A DNA stretch of 64,000 nucleotides, from assembly GCA_015059955.1 (NCBI GenBank), contig SUZK01000003.1:186001-250000 (forward strand), in the 5' to 3' direction. Positions 37,784-45,526 of the stretch are shown here, piece by piece. The translations under genes were made by a program, and so were the position numbers. This DNA comes from Rikenellaceae bacterium (GTDB lineage: Bacteria; Bacteroidota; Bacteroidia; Bacteroidales; Rikenellaceae). Position 1 is the first letter of the stretch. Each line of letters opens with the position of its first letter. The notes beneath the pieces are model-generated. The model was not told the origin of the DNA, did no database searches, and saw only the letters and a program-made list of their open reading frames with translations.

Positions 37784-37910
37784 AATTTGTTGTCAGAAGG
37801 GGTTAGATGTGGCCTCGACATGAGATTGGGCTGGATAGGACATACTTGACGTATTTCCTATTCAGCCCAATGATTGAGAGGTCGCAGATGACCCCTTATC
37901 ACAACAAATT
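37784..37910. repeat. Palindromic repeat element, copy B (type I)
   Basis: This 127-bp element is almost identical to copy A and copy D. It has the same ends (AATTTGTTGT / ACAACAAATT) and the same central ATTGGGCTGGATAGGA stem; only the loop (CATACTTGACGTATT) differs. Its right end overlaps the TAA stop of the minus-strand cysQ gene by two bases. With copies F and G it fills the whole 308-bp gap, which contains no gene. Confidence 0.85.
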
Positions 37911-38736
37911 ATCTGCGGGCGACAAACCACGGATTATCCAACTCCTCCTTATTGTACGCCAACGGCTCGCCAGAGGGATAGGCATGGGTGACACCGCCAG
38001 ACTCAAGAAGTATCAGCTCGCCTGCGGCAGTGTCCCACTCGGAGGTTGTAGTGGTACGTATGTAGTAGTCGACAACGCCCTCGGCCAAGAGGCAAAATTT
38101 GTAGGAGCTACCCTGCTCGACAATCTCAAGGTCGGGGTGCTCGGCACGGAGCATCTCGATATGAGCGTGTGTCTCCTCGGTCTGATGTGAGCGCGACACA
38201 GCAACCCTGAATGTGGTATGCTCGGCATCGGCAAGAGGGAGCCTCACAATGTTGCTATGAATATCGTCGTAGCTATATGCAGCAGCAGCGTCGGGCGCAA
38301 CATCGTACATAACCCATGCGCCACGACCGCGCTCAGCGATATAGATCTTACGATGGTAGGGAACGTAGACCACAGAGCTTATGCAGATATTATTCTCCAT
38401 GAGGGCGATGTTAACCGTAAACTCATTGTTACCCTTGATGAACTCAACAGTACCATCCAACGGGTCTACAAGCCAGAAGAGTTCCCAGTTGCGGCGCTCG
38501 TCGTAGAGCATCTGTCGCCCCTCCTCCGAGAGTATAGGGATACGTGTAGTACCTAAAGACTCCTTGATGGTGTTATGCGCCATACGGTCGGCGATGGTGA
38601 TGGGCGTATGGTCACTCTTCATCGCAACGTGGTAGTCCTCGCTACTCTTGTATATCTTCATAATGGCGGCACCAGCACGCACAGCGGCATTAAACTGCTC
38701 AGGAAGGAGATACTCACGGATAGTCTGATCGATCAT
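37909..38736 (-). CDS. cysQ: 3'(2'),5'-bisphosphate nucleotidase CysQ-like
   Basis: The protein, about 275 residues from the ATG at 38736, belongs to the inositol monophosphatase superfamily. The metal-binding motif is VDPLDGTVEFIKGNNEFTV, and the second motif is EWDTAAGELILLESGG near the C-terminus, as in CysQ. It hydrolyses 3'-phosphoadenosine 5'-phosphate, a by-product of sulfate assimilation and sulfation. A slightly longer frame starts with TTG at 38760, which I consider less likely. The gene is transcribed divergently from rplU and ends in palindromic element B. Confidence 0.9.
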   Translation of the reverse strand: MIDQTIREYLLPEQFNAAVRAGAAIMKIYKSSEDYHVAMKSDHTPITIADRMAHNTIKESLGTTRIPILSEEGRQMLYDERRNWELFWLVDPLDGTVEFIKGNNEFTVNIALMENNICISSVVYVPYHRKIYIAERGRGAWVMYDVAPDAAAAYSYDDIHSNIVRLPLADAEHTTFRVAVSRSHQTEETHAHIEMLRAEHPDLEIVEQGSSYKFCLLAEGVVDYYIRTTTTSEWDTAAGELILLESGGVTHAYPSGEPLAYNKEELDNPWFVARR

Positions 38737-38921
38737 TGAAGGAAAGGTTTTAGCGGTCAACAGTAATCACAACGTAAAGTTAAAACAAACTTTCGAAATA
38801 AGCAATACATATGCGAAAATTAAGCTATAAAAATGACAATATTTCCACATATCGTACACCGCGACAAACGAAAACCAAAAGTGTGCCATACAATATTATG
38901 GAAAAATAATTCTTCGGAAGG

Positions 38922-38952
38922 CTTGTTATTTAGAAAATTATTCGTACATTTG
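38922..38952 (+). promoter_or_regulatory. rplU-rpmA promoter
   Basis: CTTG (38922-38925), 19 bases, TACATTTG (38945-38952), 29 bases before the rplU ATG. This is a good match to the Bacteroidota housekeeping promoter. Confidence 0.65.
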
Positions 38953-38981
38953 CCGCGCTAAACATTCAATTTTTAGATTAA

Positions 38982-39293
38982 ATGTACGTAATAGTAGAGA
39001 TTGCAGGTCAGCAGTTCAAGGCTGAAAAGGGTCGAAAGCTCTATGTTCACCGTCTCCAGGGCGAGGAAAACTCGTCTTTGAGCTTCGACAAAGTCCTGCT
39101 TGTAGACAACGACGGTCAGGTTAAGGTAGGTGCACCTGTAGTAGAAGGCGCCTCAGTAAAGTGCAAGATCTTGAAGCACCTCAAGGACGACAAGGTCCTC
39201 GTGTTCAAGAAGAAGCGTAGAACAGGTTATCAGAAGTGTAACGGTCACCGTCAGTATCTGACACAGGTTCTCGTTGAGGAGATTAATTGTTAA
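38982..39293 (+). CDS. rplU: 50S ribosomal protein L21
   Basis: The 103-residue protein has the L21 hallmarks: [16 protein letters not shown] at the N-terminus and the basic [15 protein letters not shown] segment that binds 23S rRNA. The length is normal. It is cotranscribed with rpmA, 21 bases downstream, from the promoter at 38922-38952. Confidence 0.97.
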   Translation: MYVIVEIAGQQFKAEKGRKLYVHRLQGEENSSLSFDKVLLVDNDGQVKVGAPVVEGASVKCKILKHLKDDKVLVFKKKRRTGYQKCNGHRQYLTQVLVEEINC

Positions 39294-39314
39294 ACCCTAA
39301 AAACGTAGTAAGAA

Positions 39315-39575
39315 ATGGCACACAAAAAAGGTGTTGGTAGTTCTAAGAACGGCCGTGAGTCAGAGAGCAAGCGACTCGGTGTAAAGCTTTTCGGTGGTCA
39401 GTACGCTAAGGCGGGTAACATTATCGTGCGTCAGCGAGGCACTGTACACAACCCAGGTGAGAACGTGGGTATGGGTAAGGACCACACACTCTTCGCATTG
39501 GTTGACGGTACAGTTGGCTTCTGCAAGAAGGCTTCTGGTAAGTCATACGTGAGCGTTACTCCTATTGCTGAGTAA
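39315..39575 (+). CDS. rpmA: 50S ribosomal protein L27
   Basis: The 86-residue protein starts [20 protein letters not shown], the L27 signature that reaches toward the peptidyl-transferase centre, followed by [10 protein letters not shown] and IIVRQRGT. The N-terminus lacks the cleavable extension seen in Firmicutes. The last 20 coding bases (TTACTCCTATTGCTGAGTAA) are repeated in inverse orientation downstream, flanking the terminator. Confidence 0.97.
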   Translation: MAHKKGVGSSKNGRESESKRLGVKLFGGQYAKAGNIIVRQRGTVHNPGENVGMGKDHTLFALVDGTVGFCKKASGKSYVSVTPIAE

Positions 39576-39964
39576 TTAACGAATGCACAAAGAGAAAAAG
39601 AGAACTTTCGGGTTCTCTTTTTTTTGTGCTTTACTCAGCAATAGGAGTAGGCAAGCAGAGCTTGCCACTCTCATATAGACAATCCCTCTAAATCCCCCTT
39701 TGATAAGGGGGACTTGTGGCAGACTTGCAGTCTGCGCCTTTTAACAAAGGCAGTTATCGCGTTGTTAGTAATAATGGCTGAGTAATTAACGGAATGCACA
39801 AAGAGAAAAAGAGAACTTTTCGGTTCTCTTTTTTTTTGCGCTTTACTCAGCAATAGGAGTAAGCAAGCATAGCTTGCCACTCTCATATAGACAATCCCTC
39901 TAAATCCCCCTTTGATAAGGGGGACTTGTGGCAGACTTGCAGTCTGCGCCTTTTGACAAAGGCA
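39567..39964. repeat. Duplicated rpmA 3' end, terminator and hairpin block
   Basis: Two near-identical units, 39567-39752 and 39777-39964 (period 210), each start with the GCTGAGTAATTAAC end of rpmA. Each continues through the GAGAAC/GTTCTC terminator, the inverted rpmA tail (TTACTCAGCAATAGGAGTA), GCAAGC-GCTTGC, TCCCCC-TTTGATA-GGGGGA and GCAGACT-TGC-AGTCTGC hairpins, and AAAGGCA. The 24-bp spacer resembles a decayed bit of rpmA. This is a tandem duplication or an insertion of a hairpin-rich repeat. No gene is present from 39576 to 40150. Confidence 0.85.
39585..39629 (+). terminator. Terminator of rplU-rpmA
   Basis: GAGAAC/GTTCTC (39600-39605 with 39612-39617) extends through A-rich/T-rich arms to GCAC/GTGC at the base, with a run of T bases after the GTTCTC arm. 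A diverged second copy lies at about 39797-39838. Confidence 0.8.
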
Positions 39965-40068
39965 TACTGCAAAATAACGAATGGTAGGTTTCATGGTCTT
40001 TGAGGCTACTAAATCTCTCTTTTGGTCTCTTTTTGAACATTTTATTTCGCTTTTCACGAAATAATACA

Positions 40069-40113
40069 TATCTTTGTAGGGTTATGCGCACGCGTACGCG
40101 CAATATGCGTAAC
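40069..40113 (+). promoter_or_regulatory. Promoter -7 box and GC-rich palindrome before the steroid-reductase cluster
   Basis: TATCTTTG (40069-40076) is a -7 box; only a weak TTTC is seen at the -33 position. The expected start site is followed at once by a symmetric segment (40081-40113). GTTATGCG and TGCGTAAC form its outer arms, and CGCGTACGCG (40091-40100) is a perfect inner palindrome. It could be an operator or a 5' hairpin in the transcript that starts the cluster. Confidence 0.5.
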
Positions 40114-40150
40114 GCACGACAGGATATAAACTACTATATTACAAGCTATT

Positions 40151-40921
40151 ATGTTTACCGAACTACTATCGTTAGAGGCATACAACACCCTACTTATCAT
40201 CATGGCAGCAGTAGCTGTGGTGGTATTCATCGCCCTATACTTTGTGGAGGCAGGATATGGTTATTTATTCAACCCTAAGTTTGGCTTCCCCGTACCCAAC
40301 AAGGTGGCGTGGGTACTTATGGAGTGTCCAGTATTCTTCGCCATGGCGGCACTTTGGTGGATGTCGCCCGTAAGGTTTGAGGTGGCACCGTTGCTACTAT
40401 TCATCGTCTTTCAGACACACTACTTCCAGCGCTCGTTCATCTTCCCAATGCTCATACGTGGCAACTCGAAGATGCCCGTAGGCATCATGCTCATGGGCAT
40501 GGTATTCAACACGCTGAACGCCATCATGCAGGGTGGCTGGGTATTCTACTATGGCAACTACGAGGGTTGGATGTCGAAGCCATTTATCTACATCGGCATC
40601 GCAGTATGGCTATTCGGCTTTATAACAAACCTACACTCAGACTACATAATTCGCCATCTTCGCAAGCCTGGCGACACGAAGCACTACATCCCTAAGGGTG
40701 GCATGTTCCGCTACGTATCGTCGGCAAACTACTTTGGCGAGTTTATGGAGTGGGTAGGCTTCGCCATTGCGACATGGTCGTGGGCAGGTGCTGTATTCGC
40801 ACTATGGACATTTGCGAACCTCGGCCCTCGCTCGGCATCACTCTACAAGCGCTACGAGAGGGAGTTTGGCGAGGAGTTCACCTCGCTCAAGCGTAAGCGC
40901 ATCATTCCGTTTATCTACTAA
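40151..40921 (+). CDS. 3-oxo-5-alpha-steroid 4-dehydrogenase (SRD5A-like)
   Basis: The 256-residue protein has about six or seven membrane helices and closely follows the human SRD5A1 pattern. FQTHYFQRSFIFPMLIRG forms the substrate region. The C-terminal NADPH region has HLRKPGDTKHYIPKGG, FRYVSSANYFGEFMEW and the closing KRKRIIPFIY. The enzyme family reduces the C4-C5 double bond of 3-oxo-delta4 steroids to the 5-alpha form. In gut Bacteroidales, homologues have been linked to 5-alpha (allo) bile acids. It is followed 11 bases later by a flavin reductase and then a short-chain dehydrogenase, which fits a steroid or bile-acid pathway. The family is clear; the natural substrate is inferred. Confidence 0.9.
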   Translation: MFTELLSLEAYNTLLIIMAAVAVVVFIALYFVEAGYGYLFNPKFGFPVPNKVAWVLMECPVFFAMAALWWMSPVRFEVAPLLLFIVFQTHYFQRSFIFPMLIRGNSKMPVGIMLMGMVFNTLNAIMQGGWVFYYGNYEGWMSKPFIYIGIAVWLFGFITNLHSDYIIRHLRKPGDTKHYIPKGGMFRYVSSANYFGEFMEWVGFAIATWSWAGAVFALWTFANLGPRSASLYKRYEREFGEEFTSLKRKRIIPFIY

Positions 40922-40932
40922 ATTACCATATA

Positions 40933-42180
40933 ATGGAAAACAAGAAGAGACTGGAGGAGTCTAAGCTATTTACTCCTTACAAACTGGGAAGCGTAACGCT
41001 TCGCAACCGAGTGATACGCTCGGCAGCCTTCGAATCTATGGGTAAGGATTTTTCACCTACTCAGGCACTCAAGGATTACCACGTAAGCGTTGCCAAGGGT
41101 GGCGTGGGTATGACTACCGTAGCATACGCATCAATTAACCGTAGCGGTATATCGTTCAACAAGCAGTTATGGCTACGCGACGAGATAGTACCCGCACTAC
41201 GCGACCTTACAGACGCAGTACACAATGAGGGTGCTGCCGTAGGCATTCAGCTTGGCCACTGTGGTAATATGACACACTGGTCAACGGCAGGCAGTTTCCC
41301 TGTATCGGCATCTAACGGCTTCAACCTATACTCTCCGACCTTCCATCGCCGCATGAAGCGTAAGGAGATAATCCAGTTTGCCAAGGACTTTGGCACGGCC
41401 GTGGACACGGCATACAACGCGGGTTTCGACTCTGTGGAGGTACACGCTGGCCATGGCTACCTTATCTCGCAGTTCCTATCGCCCTACACTAACCACCGTC
41501 GTGACGAGTATGGTGGCTCGTTGGAGAACCGTATGCGCTTTATGAATATGTGCTTGGAGGAGGTGATGGAGAGGGCTCGCAAGCATGGCATGGGTGTTCT
41601 CGTTAAACACAACATGGAGGATGGCTTCAAGAGCGGTATTCAGGTGCCAGAGTCTATCGAGATAGCAAAGCAGATTGAGACATTTGGCGTCGATGGCATC
41701 GTGCTATCGTCGGGCTTCGTGTCGAAGGCACCGATGGCCGTAATGCGTGGCCGCATCCCAACAAAGACCATGGGCTACTACATGGGTTGGAACGAGTGGT
41801 TGCAGAAGATTGTGGTGTCGCTCTTCGGCCAGTGGCTTATCAAGCAGTACGACTTCGAGGAGTGCTACTTCTTGGAGAACGCCAAGAAGTTCCGCGCAGC
41901 GTTGAAGGGACCATTGGTATACGTAGGTGGTCTTGTGTCGCGCGAGGGTATCGAGAAGGTTCTCGACGAGGGCTTCGAACTTGTGCAGATGGCACGCGCC
42001 TTGGTCAACGACCCCGCCTTTGTCAACAAGCTCAAGGAGGGCGATATGGCCACACGTAGCGGTTGCGACCACCGCGACTACTGTATGGCACGTATGTACT
42101 CGGTAGATATGCAGTGCTGCCACAACTGTAAGGAGCATATCCCTGCGCGCTTGTGGAAGGAGATAAACTCAATAAAGTAG
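40933..42180 (+). CDS. Old-Yellow-Enzyme-type NADH:flavin oxidoreductase (5-beta-reductase/BaiCD-like candidate)
   Basis: The 415-residue protein is an FMN-binding TIM barrel of the 2,4-dienoyl-CoA reductase/BaiCD group: LRNRVIRSAAFESM, GIQLGHCGNM (Gln106, His109), HAGHGYLISQFLSPYTN (171-187) and VYVGGLVSREGIEKVLDEG. It stops after the barrel and lacks the FAD/NAD domains that bring BaiCD to about 640-670 residues. The cysteine cluster at the end is altered: Cys378, 384, 395, 396 and 399 do not follow the usual C-x2-C-x3-C spacing. Next to the 5-alpha-reductase it is a good candidate for the 5-beta-reductase acting on 3-oxo-delta4 bile acids. This role is inferred from context. Confidence 0.88.
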   Translation: MENKKRLEESKLFTPYKLGSVTLRNRVIRSAAFESMGKDFSPTQALKDYHVSVAKGGVGMTTVAYASINRSGISFNKQLWLRDEIVPALRDLTDAVHNEGAAVGIQLGHCGNMTHWSTAGSFPVSASNGFNLYSPTFHRRMKRKEIIQFAKDFGTAVDTAYNAGFDSVEVHAGHGYLISQFLSPYTNHRRDEYGGSLENRMRFMNMCLEEVMERARKHGMGVLVKHNMEDGFKSGIQVPESIEIAKQIETFGVDGIVLSSGFVSKAPMAVMRGRIPTKTMGYYMGWNEWLQKIVVSLFGQWLIKQYDFEECYFLENAKKFRAALKGPLVYVGGLVSREGIEKVLDEGFELVQMARALVNDPAFVNKLKEGDMATRSGCDHRDYCMARMYSVDMQCCHNCKEHIPARLWKEINSIK

Positions 42181-42186
42181 CGAGGT

Positions 42187-43005
42187 ATGTGCTTTAGCAA
42201 GCGTAAGAGAGGCGAGGTGGAGCGCGGTAGCGCCTGGGCGTTAGTAACAGGCTCTGCCTTAGGCATCGGCCGTCAGTATGCCGAGCGATTGGCGCTTTTA
42301 GGATACAACCTCTTGATGGTTGACATACGCCCCGAGGTTACGGATGAGGCAGCGACGATAGCCGAGACACACGGTGTCAAGTGTGTAACGAAGGTCATGG
42401 ACCTCGCGACACAGGATGCGGCACGCTCGCTTCACGACTGGACCGTTGCGGAGGGCTACGTATTCGATGTTGTTATCAACAATGCGGGTATGTTCTCCTT
42501 CTGCGACATCCTCAACACCCCCGTTGAGCGTCTGGAGCGCATAATCCTTCTGCACGACCTCACACTGACGACGATGTGTCGTCTCTATGGCGAGGATATG
42601 GTGCGTCGTGGCAAGGGCCGACTCCTCAACATGTCGAGCTACTCTATATGGATGCCATTCCCAGGCCTCTCGGCATATAGCGCCAGCAAGGCCTATGTCA
42701 AGAGCTTCACTCAGGCATTTGCCAAGGAGCTTCGCAAGACGGGCGTTACGGCAACAGCGATATGTCCTGCCGGCATCGCCACCGACCTCTACGGACTATC
42801 TAAGGGTTTGCAGCGCTTCGGCGTTAAGTGGGGCATACTGATGTCTCCCAAGAGCTGTGCGCGTCGTGGTCTGAATGCTATGTTCAAGGGTCGCCGCGTA
42901 GTGGTCCCCGACTGGTGGTTTAGACTGCTAATACCGATATGTAAGTATCTTCCAGGCTTCCTCATCCGTCCACTACGTAGCTTCACGATGAGGTGGCAGA
43001 AGTAA
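42187..43005 (+). CDS. Short-chain dehydrogenase (hydroxysteroid dehydrogenase candidate)
   Basis: The 272-residue classical SDR has TGSALGIG (21-28), Asp46 at the end of strand 2 (favouring NAD(H)), NNAG (98-101), Ser151, Tyr164 and Lys168 (YSASK). The C-terminus has a hydrophobic/basic tail that may touch the membrane (WFRLLIPICKYLPGFLIRPL). It lies 6 bases after the flavin reductase. In a bile-acid context it would interconvert 3-oxo and 3-hydroxy groups, completing a 5AR/5BR/HSDH set. The family is certain; the substrate is inferred only from the neighbours. Confidence 0.88.
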   Translation: MCFSKRKRGEVERGSAWALVTGSALGIGRQYAERLALLGYNLLMVDIRPEVTDEAATIAETHGVKCVTKVMDLATQDAARSLHDWTVAEGYVFDVVINNAGMFSFCDILNTPVERLERIILLHDLTLTTMCRLYGEDMVRRGKGRLLNMSSYSIWMPFPGLSAYSASKAYVKSFTQAFAKELRKTGVTATAICPAGIATDLYGLSKGLQRFGVKWGILMSPKSCARRGLNAMFKGRRVVVPDWWFRLLIPICKYLPGFLIRPLRSFTMRWQK

Positions 43006-43026
43006 TAGTAACAACGCATCAAGAGT

Positions 43027-45465
43027 ATGAGTGATAAGGATATAAACAAACCACAGGCTGCAGACGAGAGTAATCGCTCGCGCAAGCGCATGCCTAAATG
43101 GTTGCGATACACGCTCATATCGTTGGGTGTAATACTCGCACTCCTAATCATTGGTGCGCTGATACTAATAATTTGGTTGGGCCCCATTGTCGAGAGCTAT
43201 GTCGAGCGTAACGACAAGGAGCTTGTGGGACGTCGCATCGAGATGGACGACCTGCGTATACGTCTCTTCGACGGCACCGCCACGGCGGATAATATCATCC
43301 TCTACGAGGCTGACGAGCAGACACCATTCGCAAGTATCGACCGCATGGAGGTAGATATGGCCGTAGGTGAGATATTTGACAACCATATACACATCACTCG
43401 TGTACATCTTACACGTCCATACCTGAGCATAGTACAAAATGGCGAGATATTCAACTTCGACGATATGGTCGAATATATCTTCGTCAAGTACATCCTGCCA
43501 ACAGCCATAGAGGAGCAGTACTCATCCGAGGCGGAGGGCGACGAGTGGAAGATTACCATCGAGAACCTAACATTCGAGGATGGACATATCGAGTATCTCG
43601 ACCGCGAGATAGATCAGCGATGGTCGCTCACGGCGATGAACCTACATGCCGACGAATTCCACATGGAGGATGTGATGTCGACTATCGATGCTACCCTACT
43701 CATAAACAAGGGTGCCAAGGTTGAGGGTACGCTACTCTTCAACTACGACAGCTTCGACTTCGATTTCCGTGGTACACTCGACAACTTTAACCTCAGCGAT
43801 ACGTATAAGTATTGGACTCCATATCTAAATATCGCAAGTGTTGAGGGTATTGGCGAGGCAACGGCACACATCACGGGTAATGTCTCGGACATCTGGGCTA
43901 TGGATATTGGCGGAGATTTCACCATAACGGATGGCGTAATATTGGGTCCTGACGGAGGCAACATACTCAGTGCCAAGAGCATAAGTGGTAGCCTTAAGAA
44001 CCTCAACATCGAGCATGAGCGTTACATCTTCGATACGCTATACGCCTCGCAGTATGCCACACAGTTTATCTTCAATGCCGATGGTAGCACCAACTTCAGC
44101 GGACTATTCCCTGAGGATACATATGTGAGCGTCGAGACCACGGCCGAGAGCCTCGGCGGCGAGATGTACGACGTACGCGAGGAGGTGGTCATCACAGCCA
44201 ACGATGATGACGTCATCGACGAGATGATGATAAAGATTGGCGATATGCAGCTTACCGAGGGTACTATTCTCTACGCGGACAACACCCTACACGAGGCCTT
44301 CAATTACAATATTAGCAACGCCTCGATAAAGGCAAAGAACCTTGACCTTGATGGCGTTAACGACATCACCATTGAGGCCAACGTGCCTAAGCAGGGCAAG
44401 GCCATGATACACTGGGAGGGAGGCCTTGAAGACTTCTACAACCAGAATATTATGATGATTCTGTCGAACGTGGATATCGACACCCTCGAGCCATATATCA
44501 AGTATTACACGGCATTCCCCGTAGAGTCTGGTAACCTCACGTTCAGAAGTCAGAATACGATAACCAATGGCGAGCTAAACGGTATCAACCAGCTTGGCAC
44601 CTACAACTTCAAGCTCAGCAAGAGGGATAAGAGCATGGAGGTGGAGTATAAGCTACCACTGCGTGCCGCTGTATACATCCTCACGGACAAGGATGACCAT
44701 ATAGATATCGAGCTACCCGTATCGGGCAACATAGAGTCCCCCGAGTTCTCGTACAAGCGCACGATACTCAAGGCCATAGGCAACCTTCTGCTCAAGGTTG
44801 TGGCAGCGCCATTCGACTGGATGAGTGGCGATAAGCAGGATGCCTTCCGCAATATTGGTGTCGAGATTCTTGAACCTGGACTCACAGCCGAGCAGTATGC
44901 CCGCATAGATAAGTTGGTAGAGGCATTAGGTGATGACGAGACGCTGAGTGTGCGCCTTACACACGACGTCAACTACAAGCGTGCGACGCAGCAGATTGCC
45001 GATTTCAACCTTAAGATTGCATACTACAATTCGCAGCAGAGCAACGACAGCGAGCGTCTCGATATGCTCGACTTCTCGAAGATTAAGAGTATGCGACTAT
45101 CGAATAAGGATGTGCATACCTTTGCCGACTCGCTGCTTATGGAACGTGGCATAGATGCGTCGCAGATGACATCGCACGCCAAGGCACGCGCTCTATATGG
45201 CGATATGATTGATGACCAGCTTATTAGGGTTATGGAGCACCGCAACAATACCATCGCCGAATATATACGCTTCCACCACCCCGAGCTACGCGAAGGTGCT
45301 CTTGCGATTGACGCTATCGAGCGTAGCAAGATTGTAGGCAACAACGGCCGTAATAGGTACAACGTGACGCTTGTTATCGACGGTGAGGAGATACCCGTAA
45401 ATAGCGACGATGACGACGCTACGCAGGAGGAAGAGGATATATTTGACCAAGAGTATAATAATTAA
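43027..45465 (+). CDS. AsmA/DUF748-like large inner-membrane protein
   Basis: The 812-residue protein has a short cytoplasmic N-terminus, one membrane helix (about residues 30-55) and a long periplasmic region of beta-strand repeats. Segments such as GRRIEMDDLRIRLFDGTATADNIILYE and DNHIHITRVHLTRPYLSI are typical of AsmA/DUF748 proteins. These form hydrophobic grooves thought to carry lipids between membranes. The C-terminal 180 residues are helical and charged. It starts 21 bases after the SDR gene and may be the last member of that transcript. A direct link to steroid metabolism is not shown. Confidence 0.82.
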   Translation: MSDKDINKPQAADESNRSRKRMPKWLRYTLISLGVILALLIIGALILIIWLGPIVESYVERNDKELVGRRIEMDDLRIRLFDGTATADNIILYEADEQTPFASIDRMEVDMAVGEIFDNHIHITRVHLTRPYLSIVQNGEIFNFDDMVEYIFVKYILPTAIEEQYSSEAEGDEWKITIENLTFEDGHIEYLDREIDQRWSLTAMNLHADEFHMEDVMSTIDATLLINKGAKVEGTLLFNYDSFDFDFRGTLDNFNLSDTYKYWTPYLNIASVEGIGEATAHITGNVSDIWAMDIGGDFTITDGVILGPDGGNILSAKSISGSLKNLNIEHERYIFDTLYASQYATQFIFNADGSTNFSGLFPEDTYVSVETTAESLGGEMYDVREEVVITANDDDVIDEMMIKIGDMQLTEGTILYADNTLHEAFNYNISNASIKAKNLDLDGVNDITIEANVPKQGKAMIHWEGGLEDFYNQNIMMILSNVDIDTLEPYIKYYTAFPVESGNLTFRSQNTITNGELNGINQLGTYNFKLSKRDKSMEVEYKLPLRAAVYILTDKDDHIDIELPVSGNIESPEFSYKRTILKAIGNLLLKVVAAPFDWMSGDKQDAFRNIGVEILEPGLTAEQYARIDKLVEALGDDETLSVRLTHDVNYKRATQQIADFNLKIAYYNSQQSNDSERLDMLDFSKIKSMRLSNKDVHTFADSLLMERGIDASQMTSHAKARALYGDMIDDQLIRVMEHRNNTIAEYIRFHHPELREGALAIDAIERSKIVGNNGRNRYNVTLVIDGEEIPVNSDDDDATQEEEDIFDQEYNN

Positions 45466-45526
45466 GCGAAGTAATCGTTTAGTGACAAGATAGAGAGACG
45501 ATATTATTAAAAACATAAAAAAAACG

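Noticed and set aside
37615..38190. Short plus-strand frames over the palindromic repeats and the cysQ end
   Set aside because: They lie in repeat DNA or antisense to cysQ, and their translations reflect the repeats.
39671..40103. Minus-strand frames across the duplicated rpmA block
   Set aside because: They arise from the tandem hairpin repeat; the peptides repeat themselves and match no family.
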